From Cephalotus follicularis (lineage: Eukaryota > Streptophyta > Magnoliopsida > Oxalidales > Cephalotaceae), in assembly GCA_001972305.1 (NCBI GenBank), contig BDDD01001677.1, positions 1 through 64,000 of the forward strand: a stretch of 64,000 bases of DNA, given 5' to 3'. A program made the position numbers and the translations under genes. The first letter of the stretch is position 1. Every line of letters starts with the position of its first letter. Under the pieces are notes generated by a model. That model saw only the letters and a program-made list of their open reading frames with translations. It had not been told where the DNA came from and searched no databases. Shown piece by piece: positions 34,701 through 46,340 of the stretch.

Positions 34701-35163
34701 CAGGAAATTCACATACAATAGGTACTTGTTCAATACTAGGCGTACCTTTCGTATGATTAATCACATACGCCAAATAGCCTTCACATCATTGCTTGAGATA
34801 CTTCTGTGCTCGTGTATATGAAATGATCGGAGCACTAACATTCTTCTCCCCGATAAAATTGCACTCAGTCCCATCTTGCAGATAAAATGTCATCATCGTG
34901 TTGTAGCAGTCAACACAAGCATGATGAGCATACAGCCAGTCCATTCCCAAGATTACATAAAAATCTCGGATAGGTAGCACTATCAGGTCAGCAGATAATT
35001 CAATCCCAGCTACCACGATCTCACAATATTTTAGAACAGTATCAGATAGTAGCCAAGTACCCGCAGGAGTACTCACTTCCAATACATAAGGTAGTCTAGA
35101 AGTAGTACCATGCAAATTCTGAGCAAATTCAGATGCAATGAATGAATGCGTCGCACCAGGGTC
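31792..35163 (-). pseudogene. Tekay-like pol: protease, reverse transcriptase, RNase H, integrase, chromodomain
   Basis: It continues the gag frame without a shift. Protease starts at about 35163 with DPGATHS (usual DSG). Reverse transcriptase has [10 protein letters not shown] and the catalytic FLDDILIYS (near 34164-34138), RNase [10 protein letters not shown] and ADALS, and integrase HPGSSKM, MDFVSG, VCDRD and SERTI; one zinc Cys is replaced (RRLTCQRVK against RCLTCQQVK). The chromodomain part is VDRMEKVLRNKTIP to WERENEMRETFPHLF. Stops lie at 34786, 34510, 34006, 33577, 33304, 33049, 32668 and 32608, and one of a close pair near 33570. At least three look like TGG to TAG, CAG to TAG or CGA to TGA, as expected from deamination. 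The final TAA is formed by the first bases of the 3' LTR. Confidence 0.94.
31797..31813 (-). other. Polypurine tract of the Tekay-like element
   Basis: The sense strand reads CTTTAAGGAGGGGGGAA next to the LTR start TGTAATAACC. Confidence 0.92.
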
Positions 35164-36425
35164 GATCAACACATGAGCTAATATGGCAGATATGTAAATA
35201 GTACCTCCCACAATAGTAGTGGATTCTGGCACATCATCTTTAGATAAGGTGTATACCCTACCTTTTACAATCCCCTTTCCGGCGTCTCTCCACGGTTGAA
35301 CAGCCGCAACACTACCACTAGCACCAGCACTTCCCTGTTGGCCGCGTGCTTGATCCCTCATCTTTGGGCAACTACTCATCAAGTGATCCTGTGAACCACA
35401 CCTCAAGCATTTCCCCATCTTCTTCCAGCATTCAGTCTCGTCATGATTCTGACGACCACAAAAAGCACATCCACCTGCATTCTGTTGACTGTTTCGGCCA
35501 GGTGTCCTTGATCGTGTGCGTCGAGAACCCCCTTGACCTCTGTTATCAGACTTTGTTGACTTAGCAGGATTGTTACTTCCCTGCCCCTGTGATTGTGCGA
35601 CCCTCGATTGATTAGTTCGAGACCGTTCTGCTCTCCTTTAATTGGCATCAGCTTCAAGAATCATCGCCCTCTCAGCAACTTCAACAAACGAGGTCAGCTG
35701 CAACATCAATAGTTTGGATCTGATGTCAGGTCGAAGGCCTTTCAGGATCCTCCGGATCATCCGTGACTCACCCTCCACAAGATAAGGTGTATGCCTCGCT
35801 AGCTCCACAAATCTAGTCTGGTACTGAGCAACCGTCATCTCTCCTTGACGTAACTCCATCAATTTTGTCTCCCATCGGTCACGCTCTATCTGCGGCACAT
35901 AAGCCTCAAGAAACTCAGACTGGAATCTGTCCCAAGTTCGGTCAACTCCACGGGCTTCCCATTTTGCTTCAGTCCTTTCCCACCAGTAAGTCGCCTCGCC
36001 CCATAAGCGGTGCATAGTAAAATTGAGCTTCTGTTCATCGGTACATTCCAGAACAGCAAATATCTTCTCTAGGTCTTTAATCCACTGCTCGGCTACAGAA
36101 GCATTCAATTCACCATTGAAAGTTGGAGGATTCTGTCTCATGAACCTCTCCAGATCTCAGCCAAATCCACCAGCATGACAAGCATCAGGTGCTTGCTATA
36201 TGTATGGTTAGCCTCGTACATTTGCCGAATCTGTTCCATATTTGCCGCGTTCGCCTGCATCTGCTGTTGAAAATGATCGGCCATGCGGTCAAAGTGACTC
36301 CTCTCATCATACACTGGAGGAACATTAACTCCTTCATTCATAGGCGGATCATTTTCAGGTGCTGGCGGAGCATTAATCCCCTCGTCGGCTCTACGCCTTC
36401 CCCTTCTTCCTCTTCGGAGATCCAT
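35164..36425 (-). pseudogene. Tekay-like gag
   Basis: The ATG at 36425 (MDLRRGRRGRRRADEG) lies 90 bp after the primer-binding site; an upstream in-frame ATG exists at 36470 but MDLRRGRR is the more usual gag start. After a frameshift near 36185 the gag core reads MRQNPPTFNG, AEQWIKDLEKIF, WWERTEAKW, MTVAQYQTRFVELARHTP and MIRRILKGLRP. A stop at 35638 follows LEADAN. A basic, Gln-rich linker leads to two Cys/His clusters (CAFCGRQNHDETEC and CLRCGSQDHLMSSC, 35403-35362). The frame then runs into protease. About 1540 codons for gag plus pol is the usual size for this lineage. Confidence 0.93.
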
Positions 36426-36514
36426 TACGTTTCCTATATGGAATGACATAATCATTAGGAAACAACTCAATTAACTTCTGAGAAACTTATACCAGCTTAG
36501 CATATATGGAATAT

Positions 36515-36526
36515 GCTCTGATACCA
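36515..36526 (-). other. Primer-binding site of the Tekay-like element
   Basis: TGGTATCAGAGC on the minus strand, three bases inside the 5' LTR end at 36530; a full match to the usual tRNA-Met site. Confidence 0.94.
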
Positions 36527-37175
36527 TGCTGTCACACCCCGTAATTCCCAAGTTACATTGGACAAGCATACACGGTGATATCAGAAATAAGCATAGTAAT
36601 ATTCCAGCAACAGTTCATAAATTAATTTGCGGAAGCATTCGATAAGCCGGAATATAAATACAAGTCATCCGCACGAATCCCATACTACGTGCGGGTAAAA
36701 AAAATCAACAATTATCCTTACACAAGGAAATACAACATAAACAAGGGATGTGATCCGTTCGATACAATATAATACATCATAAAGGAAATAACAACCTTAA
36801 GATGAATAACAGAAGCTCTCCAAGCTTCAGCAGCAAACTCCGATCGTCTTCGCTTAATCTGAAATTGTAGGGGTGAGCCGTTGTCCTCACTTGGCTAAGT
36901 AGGAAGATAATGCATGCGAAGGAATATATGAATGCAACATGTATGACAGTTTATATTAAAATAACATTTAATTGTGCCAATATATATGTGCAACCATGCC
37001 AAATGGCCATAAACAATACATATGCAAGAATACCGCACAAGGGTACAATCAATTCATACTGTGGTTTGGGTGTCACATGCCACTATCTCCTAGCTTCGAC
37101 TGCGCACCACCTAACTATCACCTTACGCTCCGAAGATGATAGAACATGTAACATTCACTACCGGCGTTGGCGGGT

Positions 37176-37387
37176 GTTTAGCATAAAAATGTGTTATTTT
37201 TAATGATCTATTTGTTATATTTTTATGCTTGGAATAGACTACTGTGGTTGTGTTTATTTGATTTTCAGGTATTATGCTAATTATTGCTGAGTAAGAGAAA
37301 ATGGAGATAAAACGCTACTTTTCGAGTTAAAGTGGTTTGAAGTAAAAAATCGGTTAAAGAGTGCACCCACTTAAGCGAGAGAAGTCA
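37176..37387. other. Foreign block replacing part of the 5' LTR
   Basis: Between flanks shared by both LTRs (GGCGGGT and CTCTCATAGG) this LTR has about 212 bp, starting TGTTTAGCATAAAAATG, that show no resemblance to the 292 bp at 29829-30120. Origin unknown; the TG start with T-rich sequence could be the tip of another element's LTR. Confidence 0.75.
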
Positions 37388-37668
37388 CTCTCATAGGAGG
37401 AAAATCAATAATTTCTTTAAACAATAGGTTTTCATTTGTAAATGATAGTTGATATCATAATTTGGGCACATAGCCCATAGTTGGTTTCCATCATTGAAAT
37501 ATAAGGTGTAGTGGTGTTGATTAGCACCAAACAGTATATACTAATGTAAGGTAGCATATACAGTAACAATATCACAAATCAGTAGCAATTCAAGGGTTCA
37601 CAAGGAATAGCATTTCGTAGTCATTCATATGCAACTCTCACAAGGAGTGCGTACGTTGTTTAGTTTTG

Positions 37669-37756
37669 CAATGAAATTGTATATGAGGCCAGGATTAACT
37701 GTTCTAGTCATCCATATGGAGGTCAAGTTAATTACACTTCAAATTGAGGTCCAACA
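37669..37756. other. 88-bp stretch present only in the 5' LTR
   Basis: Lies between TAGTTTTG and AACCTATATCAGC, which are almost adjacent in the 3' LTR (30395-30405). It is either an insertion here or a deletion there. Confidence 0.8.
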
Positions 37757-37787
37757 GAACCTATATCAGCAAATTTTATCCAGGACA

Positions 37788-37900
37788 GCCGGCTGCTCTC
37801 AAGAATAGTCGGCTGCTTGGGTTGAGTAGTCGACTGCTTTGCTGTAACAGTCGACTGGATAGGGTTGAGCAGTCGACTACCATGAAGAACAGTCGACTGC
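37788..37900. repeat. AGTCGACT palindrome cluster, 5' LTR
   Basis: Six units (AGCCGGCTGC, AGTCGGCTGC, AGTCGACTGC, AGTCGACTGG, AGTCGACTAC, AGTCGACTGC), one more than in the 3' LTR. The extra unit is the 20 bp at 37871-37890. Confidence 0.9.
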
Positions 37901-38946
37901 TTCTGCCCAGAAAATATAGGCAGTAGTAGTTTGTAATTTTCAATCTCTAATACAAATCCAATCAAACATGCAACAATGCAAAAAAATAAACATACATGAT
38001 ATGCATGCTCATATCTTCCAAAGCATATCGTTACCCCTACCTCAAATAGCTTATCCCAAGATCAATTGGAATGATCTTTCTCTTTGAGTTTCCAAGTCTT
38101 TTCACCCAACAATCCTTCAATCCAGCAGAATCAATCTATGCATGCATGTTTAGAGGTTCAGTTACCTAATCAGTAGGTTAACTAATCTATCCAGACGCAA
38201 TTACTACTACACAGCAGCTTATCACAAGTTCCATGAAGTCTTAAACTTTTATTTTTACAATTTCCTTTTGAACTCCTTGTCAACTATCATTCAATTTCGG
38301 ATCCTTTGGTCTTAATGTGTTGACAGAAGTATATATGTGTGCTTAGGAGAATCAGTAAGCTTATATCATACTAACTAACAACAACAATAATCCAAATTAG
38401 AGGTTACCATCTCCATTTATACTTGAACCATTATCACATTCTATTTCAATTCTAGAAGTTGTTGATTCTTAACCATTACAGAAGATAACTAACCTTCCTA
38501 GTTGCATCATTAACAATACTACTTAAGCAGGGAGCTCGAATTGAACTTACCAGGAGAAGTCTAAAGCTTCCAAGTTTTTGAGTTCCACTCCAAATCCTCA
38601 ATGCAAGCTCCAATAATCCCAGCAACTCTCCTCAATTTTCAGTGTTTCTAACACTCACTCTCAGCTCATGCACAACTGATATAGGGCTCAGGGACCTTGA
38701 ATTCGCCAGAGTCCTTTAACTCAGCTTCTCTCATTCCTTCTCTCTCTCACATGCACTCCTCTTTCTCACCTTTCTCTCTTTTGTTTTTGCAGGTTACAAG
38801 TCTGCAACTTGCAGATGGAATAGAGGGCATGCAAGCACTCTAATTTGCATGCTCTGGCAGCTCCTGTCACGCATGACACCTACCCCCCATGCATTCCCTT
38901 TCGTTTCAGTCACACAGGCATGCACAGACACCTGTTCTGTTCCAAT

Positions 38947-39030
38947 CCAGTCGACTGTCTTCACTTGGCAATCGACTGCCCTACCACGCATTAGACAGTC
39001 GACTGCCCCCCTGTGGCAGTCGGCTGTCAA
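38947..39030. repeat. Second AGTCGACT palindrome cluster, 5' LTR
   Basis: Units AGTCGACTGT, AATCGACTGC, AGTCGACTGC and AGTCGGCTGT, matching 31557-31640 with substitutions inside the first two units. Confidence 0.9.
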
Positions 39031-39424
39031 TGGCTATTTTAGGGTTTGTGAAGTTTGATACTTCACCAAATATTCATCCATTCATCCCAAGCAATTACAA
39101 ATCATAATCTTATAATAATTGGACATTAAATTAAAATGAGTGCACATTTTATTAATCAATATTACAATGTACACGAATTGAATTTGCGGTTATTACAGTG
39201 ACAATCAAATAACGAGAAAGGAAATAACATCTATCCAGTCAAAGAAGGTCACTGGGTCATCAACTATGGCTCTAGCTGTCACTCTATCAACTTATCAATT
39301 CAATCTTTGAAAACCATGAAAAACTGTGTTTCAAACACTTGAATACCTCAAGTGAGGCTCCAGTGAAGCGGCAATGTGAAAAGGAGATGAAAACTAGTCT
39401 TAAAACAGCTAAAAGTTCCATTCA

Positions 39425-39745
39425 GCCTGATAGGCATCGATGTCCTTGACCAAAGGCATCGATGCGTATCAGGGCATTCCTTTAAAACGGTAGAAGGACA
39501 TCAACGTCTTTGAAAGACATTGACGTCTTTCTCTGCATCTATAGAGTTTTGGCTGAAGACGTCGATGTCCTTGGAAAAAGACGTCGACGCGTTGCAATAA
39601 AAATAGCCTGCAAATGTGCATCGATGTTCAGCATCGATGTCTTCTCTGGGGAGAAGAGACCCCAAGGCAAAGACGTCGATGTCTTTCCTGCGGAATCAAA
39701 GATGCTACATTCTAAAGCAAAAGACATCGATGTCTTTGCTGGGCA
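39425..39745. repeat. ACATCGATGT palindrome cluster in the outer solo LTR
   Basis: About twelve units, including GGCATCGATGTCC, GCATCGATGC, AAGACGTCGATGTCC, AGACGTCGACGC, GCATCGATGTTC, AAGACGTCGATGTCTTT and a perfect AAAGACATCGATGTCTTT (39720-39737). It corresponds, reversed, to 8106-8463. Confidence 0.9.
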
Positions 39746-40462
39746 TGGTCAATTTTTGTGTAGAAAACCAGCAAATCTCAAGTCAAAATCCATTTAAAAC
39801 CCATTCTTTGAAAACCAAGGGTTAAAATCGGTCTTTTAAGGTTACTAAAACTTGTTACAACCTTTCAATATCAGTTTCAATCTTCCTAGATCAGCTAGAT
39901 CAAGGGAATCAATAAAAACCCTAGTTTCATAATTCAATACAATACAATCATTCAATCAATCATGCAATTCAATTAATCACTCAATTAAGCAATAGGCAAA
40001 ACAAGTAGAGAAGTCCTACCTATAACAAAGCTTTCAAATCAATCAGTCAGTTAGGAAACTTGAATAATCCACTACTATCTTGCTCAAACCAAGGAAAGGT
40101 GCGACTTCAATTGTTATTTGCTGTTGGAGATGCAATCTGGAGCTGTTATGGAAAAGGGTGGAGGCTGCCCAAGAGAGAGAGAGAGAGGAGGAGAAGGATA
40201 GAAAGAGATGGAGAAGAATGAGAAATGAGAGAAGGAGAGTAAAGAATTGACTTACATAGTCAATTATGCCGATTCTCCGAAACTCAGCCCAAAATCCTGA
40301 CTATACATGCATATAATAAATACAATAACAATAGGTATAGGAATACCTCAATTCAATACAATACAATACAGTTCAATACAATACAATACAATACAGTACA
40401 GCATATGCATGAACATTGCTCAATAGTACAGAAAGGGAATTCGGGTCGTTACAGATAACCTT

Positions 40463-40472
40463 TCTGATACCA
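40463..40472 (-). other. Primer-binding site of copia unit 3, cut off from its gag
   Basis: TGGTATCAGA on the minus strand next to the LTR4 end. The solo LTR at 27920-40453 separates it from gag 3, and the flanking GATAA duplication confirms continuity. Confidence 0.88.
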
Positions 40473-41727
40473 ACTGAAAATCCTATATGACAACCTTAAA
40501 GATATGGGGTTTGCGAAAAAGACAAATTAAACTATGAAAATTAAACAAGCATTCAAGAATCAATTAAACAAAATAAGTAAAGAGAGATAGAGTTAGAGAG
40601 ATTGCAAACACGGTTTATAGTGGTTCAGCTAACTCTGGCCTACGTCCACTTTGACACGACCTGTCCCATATCCATAACACTCACCTTATCCAACAAGTCG
40701 TGCCTTTATTAAACTAACTACACAAACCTCAAATATAGCTTCCCAGGAGGTCACCCGTAATTTTCCTCTTGCCAGGGCACGCTTAACCTTAGAGTTTTTA
40801 TATTAACTTAACCATTAGTCTACTCCTATCATGTTTAACCATATATTCAACATTTGATCTTATAACATATTACCTCAAGATTCATTATTTGATTCTATTT
40901 CAGACCTCCTTAATCCTTTTTATACTCATAATCACGGTGATATATCAATATATTTGTCCATTTTAATAGGGTGAAATTTCTGCAGAAAAATTGCAAGAGT
41001 TCCCCCTGAAAATGGACATTTCCCAAAATTTTCACCTGTATAAAGTCCCAATTTATATATGTATATATCCACACTCCCGTAGGAGGAATCAGCAATTCAT
41101 TGTAGTTCTATTTTTATCATTCAGCTATATATATATAATCACAGTTCTCGTCGTATTTTTAAATATCAATACCATCAGCAAAAACATAATAATATATCCC
41201 AAATGTCCCAATGCAATGCATGTGAGGTTGGCAAAAACTACCAACAGGTAGTGCTTGACTCTCGTGGTCTACCTTTAATTACTCCAACGGCTACTGTACT
41301 GGTGGATCAGGTAGATTATGCTCTACTCTTTAAACTGCAAAATAAATTGGGAGGGGGTTAATCCAAATGACTAAGTGAGTGAGAACAAAACATTCCCTGT
41401 TGCATCCATCAAAAATTGGATGCGCTCAAAGGAATATGCCATGATAAGGAATATAAACCCATATTGGGTAGAATCAATAAATAAAGAAAGTAAAAAATAT
41501 AATGGCTCCATAAAAGAATGCTCAAACTCATCAAGGTAATAACACAGGCATCCATGGAACAATATCAATGATCAAATCAAAACACTACCAAGTGATAGGC
41601 TAACAAGAAAATCAGTACACAAGAATGTCAAGAATTAAGACATGATCATCAATGATAAATCAAGGTATGTGCCCATAAAAATAGTATAATATCCAAGGAA
41701 TACTGCTACATCTGTCATAGTCTCATA

Positions 41728-41816
41728 TCACCGCCAAATCACATGGCGTCATAACATATCCCCGCCAAATCACATGGCGTCATCGGCAAATCATATGGCG
41801 TCATAACATATCCACT
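41728..41816. repeat. Tandem CGCCAAATCACATGGCG repeats
   Basis: Three units of about 31 bp (CGCCAAATCACATGGCG plus TCATAACATATCCC), the third shortened. Each has inverted arms CGCCA...TGGCG and could form a hairpin. The matching place in the 5' LTR is 49080-49165. Confidence 0.88.
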
Positions 41817-43844
41817 GCAGCAATAGTACTAGGCGAGGATACAGGATGTGATCATCATCCATCATACACCGGTGTAGAGTGCCTTCCTCTGCCTCGAAAC
41901 GAGGGGCCGACATGATCAGTGCACGAACCTAGCCATCGTCCGAAAAACCCGCACGCATACTCAACCTCATCCGAGGGACCGCGTGCAATATATATCAGCA
42001 AGTAAACATAGTCTGATAGGAGGGTAATGGAGCAGCTCTACTACACTCACTCTCAGCATACCATCATAGACAATAGTATGCGCAGATCCAGGTATGGAAC
42101 CCGAGGGCAGTTTCCACATAACACCCTATCATAGACCAAAAGCCTGCTATGTAGAATTGAGCGTCGAACATATACCTCTCCTTGGACCGGTAGAATCATA
42201 TGTGACGTATCACAAAGTACCAGCATTAGAGTACAAATACGATATAATAATCACGATCACACATATATCAAGAAGGTGACCTACTCACCCAGAATCAGAA
42301 TCTCATGTACTCGTATCTCACAATAAAATAAAGAATCAACTCACATCAGACATACGAGATTCAAATCCTGATCAAATCAAATAACACAAACACAACTGGG
42401 CACATATAATTAACAGACTCAAGATAAGAAGAAGGGAATGTCCCACTCACTGATTTATGGAACTTGGCTATCGCTTGCTAAGTCCGAAATGCTCTGGATC
42501 AGAAACCGAATCCACGTCTACAAAGTCATTACATGACAATATTCATAAGCGTATATTCCACGCTTCTACAATGAGAGATGCGTGAATGTACGTATAAACT
42601 TAATACTGGCTATAACCCCCAAGTTTAACACTTACTAGAGGGTTTACGTATCCATGAATCTCAAAGGTTCATTAGCACATCATTCCCATTTACTTCCTAT
42701 ATACATTTAACCAAAACTTGCATTATAACCCACTTGAATATATAACCATTCCGTGATTCATTTAACACTAGGAACATATCACTTATTTCATTACATTATC
42801 ATGAATCCGAAATGAATGAGAGATTTACATTATGCTATTACATAACAATTCTACACAATTCTCCTAAATCCATAAGGAAATTCATTTTCCCTCACTCTTA
42901 CAATAATAACCAATTTCAAATGCCAATATACTTTTAGCAGCCAAGTTACTTGAATAAATATATATATAAACACTCATTTACTAATAGCTTTCATATAGTC
43001 ATTCCATCGTTTATTTACTCACGTATTTAATCAAGTGCATCCACCATTACTAATAGCTTTATGAATATGACCAATACATCAATTCTCCTCATTCTAATAG
43101 ACCCCAAAAAATTAAAGAATAAAAAGATAATTAAACTAATAACTTCCCTTAGAACCTTATAATTCAATTTTAACGTATTCACATAATCTCCCTTCTGATG
43201 ATTAGTACATAACACACCTTTACCAATCACTCCTCAATACATTATTAAAAATCATTTTCATTTGAAACATAGAGAAAACATTATGTCCACTTCATTTATA
43301 CAAACCCAAAACTTATAGAAAAAAATGGAGACTAAACCGCACTTATCATACTAAATTACTATTATATCATTAACTATCATATAACCTTTCCATTATGTAT
43401 TCCCGTATGCTTTAAATTTTTACCATGGTCCAATTTTCTAAAACCATAAAAAATATCCATTCCTGCTTAACATTATGGAAGCCGAAAATTAGGAAAAAAA
43501 ATGAAAACCACTTCATGCCATCACTCTTCTATTTACTTCCATTGGAGCCAAATCTTTAAGAAGTAAAAAGAATAATTAGCCAAAGAAATTTACCTTAGTA
43601 TACTAACACATATACACCTTGTTTTTCCTTAGGACCATATTCAAGATAAATTCTCTATCACCATTAAAGAACCTGAAAGATTAGAAGGAATGAAGGGAAA
43701 ATTAAATCATGCTAACTTCCTTCATTCCCTAACACAATACCTTAATAATCCATAAAAAAAATCAAATTGGCTTCCACTTCTAAATCCAATCCTAGAAGCA
43801 TAAATTTTAACTTACTAATTCCTGTTAATGGCTGAACTCAGGAA

Positions 43845-44075
43845 TTGGAGAGCCTGCAAATTTGGAGGACTTGCAGGAGCATCGTCGAGCTGCTGCTTCC
43901 TTCAGCTACTTCACAATCCGCCACTAACACAAAAACTCCCTCAAGCGCCACTGAGCTTTCATCAATGACGACTACGGCAGTGGGAAAGGTGTCGCCGAAA
44001 TGGAAGCTTCAAGCTTCGGCGTTGATGGAGATGGATGAAGACAGTGAAGAAGAGGAAGAGCGACGTCATCCATGA
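43845..44075 (+). other. 77-codon ORF inside the 4.2-kb LTR, doubtful
   Basis: It encodes an acidic-tailed peptide (MESLQIWRTC to MDEDSEEEEERR) and is kept open in the other LTR at 51200-51430 with mostly conservative changes. It runs antisense to the element. The segment is richer in G+C than the rest of the LTR and is followed by a CT-rich stretch, so it could be captured host DNA or only part of the LTR leader on the other strand. No domain recognised. Confidence 0.3.
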
Positions 44076-44846
44076 ACGGCGATGAAGGCTAGCACCGGCT
44101 CATCTCCTCACTCTCTCGGCTCCCTTCTTCTTCTTCTCCCGCTGCCTCTCTTCTCTTTCTCTTTTTCTCTTCCCTTTTCTTCCTTCTCTTTTCCCCGTTT
44201 TTCTTCTCTTCTTCTCTTTCTCTCTGTTGCACCTTCATCTCTTCATGTCATCTCTCGTTTGTTTTCTTCCTTTGCATTCATAAACATTAAATGAAGATTA
44301 CTCTAGAAGCTTGAAGAATTTTGTAGAAGGAAGAGAGCATTTGGGTCTCTTATTGAAGAAGAAGAAATGAGGAAATTTTGGGCCGGCTGTTGAAGAAGAA
44401 GAAATGAGGAAATTTTGGGCCTTTAACAAAAATAAAAAATCGGCTAAAATGGGAGAAATCAATTTGGGCTGAAAATTTAGCACAAATCTTGGGCCTTATC
44501 ACACTCAAATCGGCTAAGCATAATAATAGCTAGTATTGGGCCCAAATTTACAAGACTTTGCATATTTGGGCTTTAATAAAATGTCTTACATTGCTAGAAA
44601 CATTTGGGCCAAGAGAGGAATGGATTAGGCTTGACTTAGTACAATAAAATCAAGATTTAATGAGGTAGCTAGTCTATTAAAAAAATTTCCACTAACCAGG
44701 TCCATTCCAAACTCCAAATGAATTAGTCCCTAATAAACTAATGTATGTCCTAATTAAATCCCCAAAGGCCCATAATTTATGGATAACATACACACTTAAA
44801 ATGCATAATTAAATTATGATATTCCATTAAAACACGGGGTATTACA

Positions 44847-44862
44847 GTATCCCCCCCTTTTT
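44847..44862 (-). other. Polypurine tract of the 4.2-kb-LTR element
   Basis: The sense strand reads AAAAGGGGGGGATAC before the LTR start TGTAATACCC. Confidence 0.88.
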
Positions 44863-45069
44863 AGAAATTTGTGCTCAAAATTCACATACCTACTTATCGA
44901 ATAGGTATGGCTAATTCTTCGTCATCTCATCTTTGCTCTCCAGTCATATTCACATTGATAAAACATCAAGTACTTCATTTTAATATCCCAATTCGTATCA
45001 ATATTTAACCTTCCCAAAATACATGTTTATACCCAAGGCTAAACATCAAGACATAGTCCTTAATTTCTC

Positions 45070-46340
45070 AACGCATCTGTCACAACATTTGCCTTGCTCG
45101 AGTGATAGACACGTAGACAGTCATAATCCTTAATCAACTCGATCCGTCTCTTCTGTCTCAAGATAAGATGCTGCTAAGAAAAGAAATACTTCAGGCTCTA
45201 GTGGTCGGTTAAGATTTGGCAAGTCTCTCTATAAATAATGTCGCCAAATTTTTAAGGCAAAGACCACTGTAGCTAATTCCAGGTCATACGTAGGATAATT
45301 AGGTTTATGTCTCTTTTCAACTATCTCGAGGCATAAGCTATGACATTTCCATACTGCATCATTAAACAATCCAATCCTTGCATGGAGGCATCACTGTATA
45401 CTACGAATCCACCACCTGGAGATGAAAAAGCTAAGGCTGAAGTTGCAGTCAATTTACTTTGAAACTTCCAGAAACTCCTCTCATAATCATCTTTGTAATA
45501 TTTCTGGGTCGTTTCCAAGAGGTACAACTTCTACCGTCCTATATGCCATTTCAAAATCCTGGCCCGAAAAATTGATATCATGTTCCTTTAAGGTTTGTAA
45601 AACTGTCTTCAAATGATCACTGTGCTCTGATTGACTGCAAGAATAGATTATACTATTATCAATAAATACAACCATATAACAGTATAGAAAAGTCCAGAAG
45701 GCTCCATTCATCAGATCCATAAATGCTTCCGGCACATTGGTCAACCCAAATGGTATGACCTAGAACTCTTATTGACCATATCGGGTTCTAAAAGCTGTGT
45801 TTAATATAACCCGTTCCCAAATCCTTAACTAATGATATATTGATCGAAGATAGATCTTCAAAATAACGAAGGCTCCATGTAACTGGTCAAACAGGTCATC
45901 AATTCGTGATAAGGGGTATTTATTATGTATTGTGACTTTATTCAACTGCCTGACATCAATGCCTAATCGAAAAGTATCATCCTTCTTCCTAACAAACAAC
46001 ACTGGAACACCCCAAGGAAAACTACTAGGTCTTATAAATCCTTTCTCCAATAATTCCAGTAATTGCATTTCCAGCTCTTTCAACTCAACCGGTGTCATCC
46101 TGTAAGATGTGAGAGATATAGGGTCTGTACTCAGAATCAACTCTATGGAGAAGTCAGTCTCTCTCTCACTGGTGGTAATCCTGGTAACTCCTCCGGAAAC
46201 ACATCCGGAAATTCGCAATCCACTAGTACCCGATCAGCTTGTAGCCAATCCATATGGGGGATAACATCAAAGTCCTCGATGTGAAAGAGTATAAGATCTG
46301 CAGGTAATCTCTGTCCTCCAACTATGACACCACAACTCTA
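45070..46340 (-). pseudogene. Ty3/gypsy reverse transcriptase and RNase H, decayed
   Basis: Reverse transcriptase runs from about 46218 ([51 protein letters not shown]) through LRSIYH and PFGLTNVPEAFMDLMN to VVFIDNSIIYS (about 45690-45660), where the catalytic FxDDxxIYS has become IDNS. RNase H follows in another frame ([26 protein letters not shown] at 45430-45325, then [19 protein letters not shown]) and fades near 45070. No integrase is found before the purine tract, so about 1.5 kb is missing relative to a full pol. Confidence 0.9.

Larger units (their letters stand above)
29184..39197 (-). mobile_element. Full-length Tekay-like Ty3/gypsy element, target duplication GTGAC
   Basis: 10,014 bp with both LTRs, primer-binding site, gag-pol and purine tract in the right order on the minus strand, flanked by GTGAC at 29179-29183 and 39198-39202. 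It sits inside the solo LTR above, so it is younger than that insertion. The LTRs differ by a few percent by eye plus three indel or replacement events. The single gag-pol frame has about ten stops and one frameshift, so it is dead, but it is structurally the most complete element of the window. Confidence 0.95.
36530..39197 (-). repeat. 5' LTR of the Tekay-like element
   Basis: 2668 bp (plus strand TGTCACACCC to GGTTATTACA). It differs from the 3' LTR by a replacement block (37176-37387), an extra 88 bp (37669-37756) and an extra 20-bp palindrome unit (37871-37890). The LTR starting at 63772 begins with the same TGTCACACCCCG. Confidence 0.94.
27920..40453 (-). mobile_element. Solo gypsy LTR, target duplication GATAA, split by a Tekay element
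   Basis: Plus-strand ends TGTAACACCC (27920) and GGTCGTTACA (40453) are flanked by GATAA at 27915-27919 and 40454-40458, in the leader between gag 3 and its primer-binding site. Its two pieces, 27920-29183 and 39203-40453, add up to 2515 bp. It is the same family as the LTR at 7411-9641, in reverse. It contains an ACATCGATGT palindrome cluster (39425-39745), a GA-rich run at 40160-40240 and ATACAATACAATAC runs near 40340-40400. Confidence 0.93.
40652..44846 (-). repeat. 3' LTR (4.2 kb)
   Basis: Plus-strand ends TGACACGACC and GGTATTACA, 4195 bp. It holds tandem CGCCAAATCACATGGCG repeats (41728-41816), a CT-rich stretch (44100-44260) and a segment with a 77-codon plus-strand ORF (43845-44075). 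Blocks at 42045-42130 match the LTR at 18866-21480. Confidence 0.93.

Noticed and set aside
40160..40240. GA-rich run as a polypurine tract
   Set aside because: It lies inside a solo LTR, far from any LTR border; it is the reverse complement of the CT-rich stretch after the promoter.
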